Shown here one piece after another: positions 38,553 to 47,938 of a stretch of 64,000 nt of DNA (its first letter is position 1; each line of letters starts with the position of its first letter). Under the pieces are notes generated by a model that searched no databases, had not been told where the DNA came from, and saw only the letters and a list, made by a program, of their open reading frames with translations. Source of the DNA: Eremothecium cymbalariae DBVPG#7215 (lineage: Eukaryota > Ascomycota > Saccharomycetes > Saccharomycetales > Saccharomycetaceae); assembly GCF_000235365.1 (NCBI RefSeq), contig NC_016449.1, positions 62,001-126,000 of the forward strand, given 5' to 3'. Both the position numbers and the translations under genes were made by a program.

Positions 38553-40259
38553 CAGTAAAAGGCTATACACATACTATTATAGGTTTTGTAACACTTCAGC
38601 ATATTGTTATACGTAATATCGATTGGTAATAGTTACTACTAGTCCACAACAAAAGGATAGAGACGTATGCATATATATCAAGAAAGACGTTGATTATGAT
38701 GATCAAATTGATTTCCCCATCTCCAACATACAATGTGTTTACCTAAAAAACTAATACATATGTGGTGACGTCAGGGGATATTCCTATGAATGATTAAAAC
38801 TATTGAATCAAAAGATAACTCATATTCCAGAAACTTATCTAATTATGTAAGAACAACCTTTGTTCGAGCTCTACGGCATCATTTTTGCGTTCACCTAATA
38901 ACAGGGAAACGAAACCCTCTCTAAGTACTAATCATACATTTCTCTATCAAATTCTACTCCAAGTAAAGATGCCAAGATTTCCATATAATCTCAGACGTGG
39001 ACTGACTCAGTAGTAGCTTTGCGTCATTCTAACGCTTGTTCGTAATAATAACGTTAAGTCATGCCATCTGCAGCAAACCACTATGTACATAGAAAACACA
39101 CCTGCTTAAAAAAGTCTACGGAAAACACATACGCGCAACATATAACAGTGATAACACCAAACTTATATCGCTGATGATAACGTTCAAGACTGATTTCCAT
39201 TGGCAACCTGCGCTTTCCCCCAACTTCTAATTTGCTGCAGCCAAATACAAATAAAAAAAGCAATTGCAGTATAGCCGGGAAACCTATCAGATTATGAATA
39301 CCGAAATATGTCCCAGAATCGCTTAAAATTCCCCCGATATCTCTCCCAAGCGTAGTAAGTACAAGTTTAGATCTCAAGAACAATAAACCTCTTCGTAGAT
39401 GCAAGTCCATGCACCGAAGGCTTGCCGGTGTACTTAATAGAACTCCATACAAACAAACAATGGCTCATCGAATGCCAAGTGCTTGAAACTACGCAGATCA
39501 AGAGGAGGTATAGTTGCACTTCACGATCGTTTTGCAGCTTTCTGCCACAAAAAAAAGCCTGAACAGTGGTAGAGCTGCGTGGCATACAGTTGCCACAAAA
39601 TGACTACATGTATGTAGTAGAAACAGCGTAAGACAACGGCGAATAGCCTCCAAAATGCCTTAGCGGAACTAGTCCCCCGTTACTCTGCAGTAACTATCTT
39701 TATAGGTTTGCAGCTATTTCGTTCGCTGAACAGATAAAAAAGAAACTAAACGGACATTTCTTTTCGAACTTGGCAGCGCAGCGCAGCTCGAAGAATAATG
39801 CTCGAGAATATAGACAAAATTTAGAGCCTTCTATGAGGCACCTTACCGCGGCAGAAGAACAATAATTTTAGGAATGCACAGGGAAGAGGAGGAGCTAAGA
39901 GAAGATGAATGAGCGTTAGAAGGAGAAAGATAGGCTACAAAATTGATAGGATTGGAGGAAATAGTAGGAGAAAAATGGAATTGACGCGAGGGGCAGAGAA
40001 GAGAGGAGAAGTGTGAGCGGAGTGGGATTCCTGATGGGCTTTATTCAGTGTAAAAAGCTGGAAAAATAATGTATTACATACAATCGTAAGAATTTTGGAG
40101 TGAAAGAAAGATATTATTTTTCACAATTGAACGCAATGAGACTTAGATAATTTTATTTTTGAGTATATATAAAAAAGCAGAAGAAAGTTGAAAGAAAGTT
40201 GTACATAGTAGTAATAAATTTAAGTTAAATATCCAGGACGGAATTAGAATAGTAAGACT
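38553..40259. other. Largest intergenic gap, between FUS1 and the AGP1-type permease
   Basis: In S. cerevisiae the nitroreductase genes FRM2 and HBN1 lie here; neither is present. Two overlapping minus-strand frames (39081-39452 and 39367-39585) encode hydrophobic stretches and may be a decayed gene (listed separately). Before the permease there is an A/G-rich tract (about 39890-40030), GATAA motifs that could bind GATA factors, and a TATA box at 40164-40173. Confidence 0.4.
39081..39585 (-). pseudogene. Possible relic of a membrane-protein gene
   Basis: Two minus-strand frames overlap at 39367-39452 in different phases. The downstream one has TTLGRDIGGILSDSGTYF followed by a hydrophobic run (GFPAILQLLFLFVFG) and another (FGVITVICCAYVFSV). 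The upstream one has a hydrophobic YLLLICVVSS. The order of hydrophobic segments with a GRD(I)GG turn resembles the end of a multi-pass transporter broken by a frameshift. The upstream frame's first codon is not an ATG in a good context. I cannot name a parent gene; chance is possible. Confidence 0.25.
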
Positions 40260-42080
40260 ATGTCTCAAGATTATTCCAAGGCTATTGGTACAGTTGACCG
40301 AGGTGTACTAGTCGGAAATGAGTTAAAGGATGTAAAGTCAGGAAATGTGTTGACTGGGAGTGATACGACAGAATTTTTTGAAAAGGCGTCAGTGCAGAAA
40401 AGTGATTTCGAATATTTTGAAGGAGATGAGACGAAGTTTCGAAGGTTTGTTAATTCGTTCAAGAAAGCTCCAGGGAGAGAAAATGACCAAGAGTCGTTAC
40501 AGGATAATAATAAACATGAAAAATTAAAGCAGACAATCAGACCTCGACATGTGGTTATGATTTCTTTGGGTACCGGAATCGGTACTGGGTTGTTAGTCGG
40601 TACTGGTAAGGCTTTATACAACGGTGGACCTGGTGGTTTGGCTGTTGGCTTTTTTGTAATGGGAACATGTGTATACTGTGTTATTCAAGCCGCAGGTGAA
40701 ATGGCTGTGAACTACCCTGCTTTGTCTGGAGGTTTCAATGCATACCCATCATTTCTGGTTGATCCAGGGTTTGGGTTCGCAACGGCATGGTTGTATTGTA
40801 TACAATGGTTATGTGTGTTCCCATTGGAGTTAGTTACCGCCTCCATCACAATAAAATATTGGACTACTGCTATAAACCCTGATATTTTTGTGGCTGTATT
40901 TTACCTGCTTATTATCGTCATCAATTTTTTTGGTGCCAGAGGCTATGCAGAAGCGGAATTTTTCTTCAACACTTGCAAGGTGCTGATGATAATAGGGTTT
41001 TTCATCGTCGGCATTTTGGTCAACACCGGTGCTGCTGGTAATGATGGGTATATCGGTGCAAAGTACTGGAGGGAGCCTGGGTCTTTCGGAGGCCATACAG
41101 CGATAGATCATTTCAAGGGTGTCGTCTCTACTTTGGTCAACGCCGCGTTTAGTTTGGGATGCTCCGAGTTCGTTGCATTGACAGCCGCAGAACAAGCGAA
41201 CCCCCGTAAGTCTGTTCCGTCTGCTGCCAAGAAAATGCTTTACAAAGTTTTTGTCGTATTTTTGGGTTCGGTCACCCTAATTGGCTTTTTGGTTCCCAAG
41301 AACTCCTCTGAGTTAATGGGTTCCACCGATTCTTCAGTCCATGTGTCCCCTTACGTTATTGCAGTTGCGTCACACGGTGTAAGGGTTGTTCCTCACTTCA
41401 TTAATGCTGTAATTCTACTTTCGGTGTTGTCCGTTGGTAACTCTGCGTTCTACTCGTCTTCGCGTCTACTTCTATCATTGGCTGAACAAGGGTATGCTCC
41501 TCCCGTATTTAAATACATCGACCGTCAAGGTAGACCGCTAATGGCGATGATGGTATCTATCACTATGGGTTGTCTCTGTTTTGTTGCTGCGTCTCCAAAG
41601 GAGGAGACCGTATTCATCTGGCTTTTAGCAATTTCTGGTTTGTCTCAATTATTTACATGGACATCCATCTGTATTTCCCACATCCGTTTCAGAAAGGCAC
41701 TACTAGTTCAAGGTAGGGGCTGGGACGGCTTAGGATTCAAGGCCCAAACAGGTGTTTGGGGTTCCTATTATTCCGCTGTAATTATGATACTGACGTTCAT
41801 TGCTCAGTTTTGGACCTGCCTAATACCTATGGGTTCCAGCAAACCAAATGCCGAATCCTTCTTTGAAGGTTACCTTGCCTTCCCCATATTTGTCGCCCTA
41901 TATTTTGGTTACAAAATTTACAATAAAAACTGGCAATTGTTCATACCTGCAGAAAAGATCGACCTTGATTTACATCGGAAAATCTTTGACGCTGACGTCC
42001 TCAAGCAAGAGGATGCAGAATACAGAGCAAAATTGCGGGATTCAAGCATGTGGCACCGTATCGCAGCCCTATGGTGTTGA
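40260..42080 (+). CDS. AGP1: Broad-range amino acid permease (AGP1/GNP1)
   Basis: A 606-residue plasma-membrane permease of the yeast amino acid transporter family, orthologous to the pair Agp1 (YCL025C) and Gnp1 (YDR508C). These take up glutamine, asparagine, threonine, leucine and others. The cytosolic N terminus (about 1-90) precedes RHVVMISLGTGIGTGLLVGTG, the family signature at the first membrane helix. About twelve membrane segments follow, with FSLGCSEFVALTAAEQANPRKS in the middle and a hydrophilic tail ending HRIAALWC, the conserved aromatic-cysteine end that is palmitoylated in related permeases. The S. cerevisiae copies are regulated by the SPS sensor. Confidence 0.93.
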   Translation: MSQDYSKAIGTVDRGVLVGNELKDVKSGNVLTGSDTTEFFEKASVQKSDFEYFEGDETKFRRFVNSFKKAPGRENDQESLQDNNKHEKLKQTIRPRHVVMISLGTGIGTGLLVGTGKALYNGGPGGLAVGFFVMGTCVYCVIQAAGEMAVNYPALSGGFNAYPSFLVDPGFGFATAWLYCIQWLCVFPLELVTASITIKYWTTAINPDIFVAVFYLLIIVINFFGARGYAEAEFFFNTCKVLMIIGFFIVGILVNTGAAGNDGYIGAKYWREPGSFGGHTAIDHFKGVVSTLVNAAFSLGCSEFVALTAAEQANPRKSVPSAAKKMLYKVFVVFLGSVTLIGFLVPKNSSELMGSTDSSVHVSPYVIAVASHGVRVVPHFINAVILLSVLSVGNSAFYSSSRLLLSLAEQGYAPPVFKYIDRQGRPLMAMMVSITMGCLCFVAASPKEETVFIWLLAISGLSQLFTWTSICISHIRFRKALLVQGRGWDGLGFKAQTGVWGSYYSAVIMILTFIAQFWTCLIPMGSSKPNAESFFEGYLAFPIFVALYFGYKIYNKNWQLFIPAEKIDLDLHRKIFDADVLKQEDAEYRAKLRDSSMWHRIAALWC

Positions 42081-42603
42081 ATTCGCACCTATGAAAACCA
42101 ACAAAATCTACGAACTATTGCATTGTATTATTACAATTAGGTATTTAACATTATATATTCCCTCAAAAAAAGGCTGCCCATAATTGTGCATTGAACCATC
42201 AACTTTCAGAAAAAGGGGGAATATATGATTACACAGATATATTACTATATGCTTTAATACATTTAAGATATTTATTTTCAGTTTTATGAACACAAGTAGT
42301 GACATGTACTTAGTGATAGTGAGTGAGTAATCTATCGTCATTCGAACGCTATAGCAACAAATATTTCCAACATCCAGATATCGATTACATAATCTCAAAT
42401 ATCACGTGATAAAAGTTCGTCAAACGTGATATTTGAAAGTTGGGTGGCAAACCGCTGCTTTCTCTCCCTAACAGTAAAACACGCTCTGCTTTGCTAGTAA
42501 TACAATTCTCTCATCAGGTAGATTAGTGACAAGGCAGATCCAAATCAAGAGCTCGTTTGCCCATAGGAAAAATACCAGGAAGGCAATCTACTTATAAGTC
42601 ACT
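42081..42603. other. Intergenic region before SMT3
   Basis: This region of 523 bp holds the permease 3' end and the SMT3 promoter. It contains TCACGTGA at 42402-42409 about 195 bp before SMT3, and a related AAACGTGATATTTG at about 42423. No gene is visible. Confidence 0.45.
42402..42409. promoter_or_regulatory. TCACGTGA palindrome (Cbf1-type E-box) before SMT3
   Basis: A perfect TCACGTGA within ATCACGTGAT about 195 bp upstream of the SUMO gene. Confidence 0.5.
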
Positions 42604-42900
42604 ATGGCAGAGGAACAAGAGCAAAAGCCGGACGTCAAGCCAGAAACTCACATCAATTTGAAAGTGTCCGATGGCTCTAGTGAGATATACTTCAAGATTA
42701 GAAGAACAACACCTCTAAGAAGATTAATGGAAGCTTTTGCGAAGAGACAAGGGAAAGAAATGGACTCATTACGCTTCTTGTATGATGGTGTGCGCATCCA
42801 GCCTGATCAATCGCCAGACGATTTGGATATGGAGGATAACGACATCATCGAAGCTCACAGAGAGCAGATCGGCGGCTTCTGGTGTATATATATAAAGTAA
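42604..42900 (+). CDS. SMT3: SUMO precursor Smt3
   Basis: A 98-residue SUMO (S. cerevisiae Smt3, YDR510W, 101 residues). The ubiquitin-like fold is clear: [41 protein letters not shown] and HREQIGG. Ulp1 would cut after the GG (residues 90-91) to expose the glycine used for conjugation to lysines of nuclear proteins. The precursor tail is odd: seven residues, FWCIYIK, in place of the three-residue ATY of S. cerevisiae. The disordered N-terminal arm is shorter but keeps the acidic, lysine-containing KPETH segment. Confidence 0.96.
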   Translation: MAEEQEQKPDVKPETHINLKVSDGSSEIYFKIRRTTPLRRLMEAFAKRQGKEMDSLRFLYDGVRIQPDQSPDDLDMEDNDIIEAHREQIGGFWCIYIK

Positions 42901-43188
42901 ATGCAAAATGATAGGAAAAGTAATCGTATATATAATGAATATATCAACCACATGGTGTCCTGTGCTGGCTGTGTTTTTAGTTCCAATCTAATGTGCTGAT
43001 ATCGGACCCTGGAGAGAGGCCTGCCCCTGCTGGTCGATGTTTCTAGAACTAACAGGATTACAGCGCTTTAACAAATGGTACAGCTATCAAACCAAAGGCT
43101 TTAGGCTCTGTCAATTCCATTTTAAATGTAGTTCAGGTCTTTAGACGCATTCACTATCTATTATTTCAATATCGTGGTTCAAAAAAAA

Positions 43189-43196
43189 CGCGAAAA
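43189..43196 (+). promoter_or_regulatory. SCB-type element before GIN4
   Basis: CGCGAAAA fits the Swi4/Swi6 (SBF) consensus CRCGAAA. Confidence 0.45.
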
Positions 43197-43346
43197 CCAA
43201 AACGAAATAAAAAAAACCATAGCCTACCTAGTCAAACATCGTCACTATCCCCTTGCTAACATTGTAACCATGTAAGCAAGTAGTTATTACAAGATGACTA
43301 GACTCTCAATCATGACTCGAAACTATAATTATATGAATTTCCTTTG

Positions 43347-43352
43347 ACGCGT
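43347..43352. promoter_or_regulatory. MCB element before GIN4
   Basis: ACGCGT is the exact MluI cell-cycle box bound by Mbp1/Swi6 (MBF), 482 bp upstream of the ATG. Confidence 0.5.
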
Positions 43353-43580
43353 GTTACGTACGATATACCAGAAACGATTCGAGTACACGTACAAATTTCG
43401 CATCTTTCTTGTTAAGAATTGACTCAAGGAAGCCACAACGGTATTATTAAGGTTACCTTCTCGAGGCTACAAATAGAAATAGAATTTAGGCAACGAAGGG
43501 TTGCATGATCGTGTTTTCACTTAAAAAGTTCGAGAAATCGAATGTAGTAAGGTGTTGTCCTAATCTAGCAAAGAACTAAA

Positions 43581-43588
43581 CACGAAAA
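43581..43588 (+). promoter_or_regulatory. SCB element before GIN4
   Basis: CACGAAAA is the exact SBF consensus, about 250 bp upstream of the GIN4 ATG. Confidence 0.5.
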
Positions 43589-43834
43589 AACTTTTTAGTA
43601 TTAGGAAAACATGCTGGTATCTGTTAAGGAAAGATACGTTTATATGCAAGGCCCAAGATGTGGGAATTACTTGCTGTGGTGGCCTAACTATTACAAAAGA
43701 GAGGTAGTATTCTTAACTTGGATTTTGTTTCCTCAATTTTTTTTGAGTTATGGTAGGTAGAAGTAAAGTAATAAAGAGACATTAGGTATTGGATCAGTAC
43801 GGTAATAATAGTAACAGGAGAGAGTAACATAAGG

Positions 43835-46800
43835 ATGGGTACTAAGGATAATAGTAATGTTACGTCTCTTAAAGGTGGCAGGATTGGGCCATGGATGCTA
43901 GGGGAGACTCTTGGAGTTGGTAGTACTGGAAAGGTGTTGATGGCGCAAAATGTGCAAACAGGTCAGATTGCAGCAGTTAAAATTATATCTAAATCTATTT
44001 TTAATGCTCAGGGGTCAACTTTTGTAGGGTCGAATGATCCGGACGTTTTACCGTATGGTATTGAACGAGAGATCACGATTATGAAGTTGTTGAACCATCC
44101 TAATGTGTTGCGGTTGTATGATGTGTGGGAAACATCAACAGATTTGTATATGGTGTTAGAGTATGTTGAGAAGGGCGAGTTATTTAATTTGCTTATTGAA
44201 AGAGGGCCTTTGCCGGAAAATGAGGCTGTGAGGTTTTTCAGGCAGATTATTATAGGTATCTCCTACTGCCATGCTTTAGGGATTGTGCATAGAGATTTGA
44301 AGCCGGAGAATCTGTTATTAGATCATAAGTTCAATATCAAACTGGCAGATTTTGGGATGGCTGCATTAGAATCAAAGGACAAGTTGTTGGAAACTTCTTG
44401 TGGATCGCCGCATTATGCTGCACCAGAAATTGTATCTGGTTTACCGTATCATGGGTTTGAGAGCGATGTATGGTCGTGTGGTGTAATATTATATGCTTTG
44501 TTGACTGGTAGGTTGCCGTTTGATGAAGATGATGGCAATATCAGGAAGTTGTTGTTGAAGGTGCAAAGTGGAGAGTTTGAAATGCCTGATAAAGACGAAA
44601 TCTCTATAGAGGCACAAGATTTAATAGCAAAAATTTTAACTGTTGATCCAAGTGGAAGGATTAAAACAAGGGAAATATTGAAGCACCCATTGTTAAAAAA
44701 GTACCCAAGTATCAAGGACTCAAAGTCTATTAGAAATTTACCTCGTGAAGACACTTATTTGAATCCCCTGGATCACAACGATGGGACAGTTGACCGTACA
44801 ATCTTAAAGAATTTAGTGGTGTTGTGGCATGGAAGGGATGAGAATGAAATAGTAATGAAGTTGAATGAACAAGGACCTAATTTAGAGAAGACCTTCTATG
44901 CTTTGTTACATCGCTTTAAATATGAGAATGAGCAGCAGCAACTAAAGCAACAACAAATTGCGAAAAGAATCTCATCCGCTTCTTCTTCCCCACAAAGAAA
45001 TATAGTGAAATCTTCTTCGCGGAGATCTATCAATCAAATTCTTGTTACTCCGAAGAAGAAAAGAAGCTCGGGAATTAATGTTTCGTCAGCCCATAAACGA
45101 CCGGTGTCTATTCAAAAGTGGGGGGAGATTGGCGGCGGAAACAATGGGTTGATTTCACCTTCAAAGAAGAGGTCTCTATCTAACAGGAAACTTTCTGCAA
45201 TTTTAAATACTCCATCATCTTCTCCGTCAAGGAAGAGGATGTCAATAGCCCAGGATGCTCCACCAATGCCTACCTCTGTACTACGTGACTACAATAAGCG
45301 CGCGTCGAGAAACAGTAAGAGATTTTCCTTTTTACCTTCGATTAAAAGACAATCAATTACCAGTAAGATCATTGCGACATATGCCAAATTATCCGAGGAC
45401 AATGATTGGGAATATATTGACAAAGAGGCCAAGAGAACTAGTTCTGATTTCGCAACTTTAATTGATAATATTTTCGAACACGAAAAGTACGAACAGATCA
45501 GAAGAGAGAAGGAAGGACTAGAGAGGAAAGTAAGGGAAGCAAAGGCGAGAGAAGCTCGTGAACGCAAGGAACGCGAAGAACGTAAGCAGCGAGAGGAACG
45601 TGAGAGAGAAGAACGCAGAGCTCTCGAACGTAAGGAACAGGAAGCTCGTGAGCGCGAGGAAATGGAGGATGAAGAGCAGCTTAGACTGGAAGAAGATGAA
45701 CAAGAGATCTTGAGGCAAGAAGAGCTACAAAGAAGTCTCGAAGATGAAGTGGCTAAGTTAAGGGCTGAACTTGAGGAAACACGTGTGGAGCAACAGCTCA
45801 ATTCTATGAGTAAAAACCAAGTAGCTCGCCGTTCTGTTTCTGAACCCCACAAGAGACACTCTTCCACTAGCAAAAGAGACTCATTGCTTGCATTGCAATA
45901 CAGTATTAATACAGTTTTAAACAAGCGTGCAGTTTCAGTCCAAACTAGGCCAATCTCTAGATTAGATCCTGGAATCATGGCGCAGGAAGTTGCTCATGAA
46001 CTAGATTATGATGATGAGGAGATCTTGAGTGAAAGGACATTGAGAAGAGAGAAGACTATATTAGAAACTATAAGAAGGTCTAACTTTTTGGGATCACAAT
46101 TTGACATTCACAAGGAATTGAAAAATGCGAAAAAGGAAAAAATCGAGAAAGCTAAGAAACGTAAGCAACTAAACAGGAAGTTACCAGATAGAATATCTTA
46201 TCATGATCAAAGATTTGTATCCGATGGTACTACTATTACTTCTGCACATGATGGCTATGATACAACATCACTTACGAGACATACAACTGTTGGCGTATTG
46301 CGTGATGATGAATCTGAACCAAAAAAGTTATCTGAAGTTAGGATTCCAGAAGTCACTCGACGTTCCAGACATTTAAGTGCCTCTAGCAAGCGGTTTTCAG
46401 TTCTTTCAATGTATTCGACAATGACTTCGTATACTAATTTGGCGGATTTCATGAAAAGCGATGTTCAATTAAAGCCTTTAAATGACACTGCTAGTTCAAA
46501 AGTTACTCAGCAACCTGAATTCATGTTTGAAAGCACAATTGACAATGTTGAAAGAATATCTTCAAATGATAATTCACACATTAGTTCGATGGAGGCGCCT
46601 AACAACACGGTTATAAAATTGAATTATGCAGACAGATTCTATAAGCCCGTTGAAGTCATTGAATTGGACGATACGGATAACACACAACCTGATACCGAAG
46701 AAGATATTACCAAGGTTAAACTACCCGCTTTACCACCTTTGGAAAAGTTAAACAAATCTCCGAATGGCTTAGGTATTTACCAGCATTCATCCCCAAGAGA

Positions 46801-47329
46801 AGACTTTAAACATGCAGTCAGATCGGTGACTCCAAACGAAAACAAAGAAAACGAAGATCCAGCTGGCACGACTCAACAAAAAGCACCTCTAACCTCCGTG
46901 GGGAAAGAACTCGGCATTCGGGAGCCTTTGACAGACCTTGCGCAGCAGGGAGTTCCTAAAAAGAGGCCATCCTTTTTTAGGAAGTTTTCCAAAGAAAAGA
47001 TAAAACCTGAATATGATTACCAACTTGATACAACTGTTAATAATACGAAGATGTTTAGGGCTTTAGATAAGCTGCTCAATGGCTGGACCAGTTATGGATT
47101 AAAACAAGTGAGAAGCAGCCCTTCTGTATCTATGATCACTGGAAAGCTATCAAGTGATAATATATTATCTCTGAGGTCCACTGCGTTTCAAGTCGTTGTG
47201 GCTGGTTCAAATCACGGATCGAGTGTTAGATTTACAAAGAAATCAGGCTCCAAAAAGACATTTGCTAGATTAGTCAATGAAATCGAGAAGATACTGGAGA
47301 AGGAAAAAGTTTTAATTTCAACCAACTAA
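43835..47329 (+). CDS. GIN4: Septin-associated kinase Gin4/Kcc4
   Basis: A 1164-residue Nim1-family kinase, single counterpart of Gin4 (YDR507C) and Kcc4 (YCL024W), which organise the septin ring at the bud neck and feed the Swe1 morphogenesis checkpoint. The kinase domain (about residues 17-290) has a glycine loop GVGSTGKV, catalytic HRDLKPEN (about 152), DFG and the activation segment CGSPHYAAPE. A basic S/K-rich region (380-530) precedes a highly charged coiled coil (about 549-652). The C-terminal KA1 domain (last 110 residues) binds acidic lipids at the membrane. The glycine loop has threonine-glycine where many kinases have an aromatic residue, as in the yeast orthologues. Confidence 0.94.
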   Translation: MGTKDNSNVTSLKGGRIGPWMLGETLGVGSTGKVLMAQNVQTGQIAAVKIISKSIFNAQGSTFVGSNDPDVLPYGIEREITIMKLLNHPNVLRLYDVWETSTDLYMVLEYVEKGELFNLLIERGPLPENEAVRFFRQIIIGISYCHALGIVHRDLKPENLLLDHKFNIKLADFGMAALESKDKLLETSCGSPHYAAPEIVSGLPYHGFESDVWSCGVILYALLTGRLPFDEDDGNIRKLLLKVQSGEFEMPDKDEISIEAQDLIAKILTVDPSGRIKTREILKHPLLKKYPSIKDSKSIRNLPREDTYLNPLDHNDGTVDRTILKNLVVLWHGRDENEIVMKLNEQGPNLEKTFYALLHRFKYENEQQQLKQQQIAKRISSASSSPQRNIVKSSSRRSINQILVTPKKKRSSGINVSSAHKRPVSIQKWGEIGGGNNGLISPSKKRSLSNRKLSAILNTPSSSPSRKRMSIAQDAPPMPTSVLRDYNKRASRNSKRFSFLPSIKRQSITSKIIATYAKLSEDNDWEYIDKEAKRTSSDFATLIDNIFEHEKYEQIRREKEGLERKVREAKAREARERKEREERKQREEREREERRALERKEQEAREREEMEDEEQLRLEEDEQEILRQEELQRSLEDEVAKLRAELEETRVEQQLNSMSKNQVARRSVSEPHKRHSSTSKRDSLLALQYSINTVLNKRAVSVQTRPISRLDPGIMAQEVAHELDYDDEEILSERTLRREKTILETIRRSNFLGSQFDIHKELKNAKKEKIEKAKKRKQLNRKLPDRISYHDQRFVSDGTTITSAHDGYDTTSLTRHTTVGVLRDDESEPKKLSEVRIPEVTRRSRHLSASSKRFSVLSMYSTMTSYTNLADFMKSDVQLKPLNDTASSKVTQQPEFMFESTIDNVERISSNDNSHISSMEAPNNTVIKLNYADRFYKPVEVIELDDTDNTQPDTEEDITKVKLPALPPLEKLNKSPNGLGIYQHSSPREDFKHAVRSVTPNENKENEDPAGTTQQKAPLTSVGKELGIREPLTDLAQQGVPKKRPSFFRKFSKEKIKPEYDYQLDTTVNNTKMFRALDKLLNGWTSYGLKQVRSSPSVSMITGKLSSDNILSLRSTAFQVVVAGSNHGSSVRFTKKSGSKKTFARLVNEIEKILEKEKVLISTN

Positions 47330-47938
47330 AAGCTGTTTTATCTTCCAATTTTTCCTGGAGATATTGGAAGGAAGAATAAGTAGATGTAGGATTCACTTTA
47401 GAGGCATCCTTAAATTCAACAGGTGTCTGTAGGCCATGCACAGATAAAAAAACTAGTCTTCGGACATTATGTGTAATCTTTATTGTTAAATTTAGTAACA
47501 GAAAACTTGTTAAAATGGAATTGACCTTGTAATTATCATTCGATAAATTACTTCAGATTTGATCTGCATTTATCATGTAACATATATTCAGTATTACATC
47601 ATCTTTGTACTTGGAAGGAGTGCGGCCATCTCGGAGGAACCATCAGTCATATTTCTGCAGACGCGGAAAAGAAAACAATTAACCAATATAACCGTTGTAA
47701 GGCATACATATGCAAGATATATGGCGCACTGCGCAAAATGCTGCTTACCATGGGAAGGGATTATCCGATATAGTTTCTTGAAATGTAGGTATTCTCTGGT
47801 TTCCTGTCAGAGGTTATATAGTGAGGTCCTCTGACCGTCGGTATCGAGGTACGGTTCTTGCTTCTAGTTATTCAGATTGAAGCTACAGCAAGGCTACACA
47901 GTCACAGTACAGTGTAGTAGCTGCAAGGAACTTATAAT
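47330..47938. other. Intergenic region between GIN4 and the multicopper oxidase gene
   Basis: This gap of 609 bp has no convincing feature. A 91-codon plus frame (47559-47834) has no ATG start in good context and no family resemblance. Confidence 0.35.

Larger units (their letters stand above)
42901..43834. other. GIN4 promoter region
   Basis: This 934-bp gap holds the SMT3 3' end and the GIN4 promoter. G1/S control elements lie at 43189-43196 (CGCGAAAA), 43347-43352 (ACGCGT) and 43581-43588 (CACGAAAA). No RNA gene is seen. Confidence 0.5.

Noticed and set aside
45289..45978. 229-codon minus frame inside GIN4
   Set aside because: It is the mirror of the charged coiled-coil region, a common artefact of repetitive E/K/R codons.
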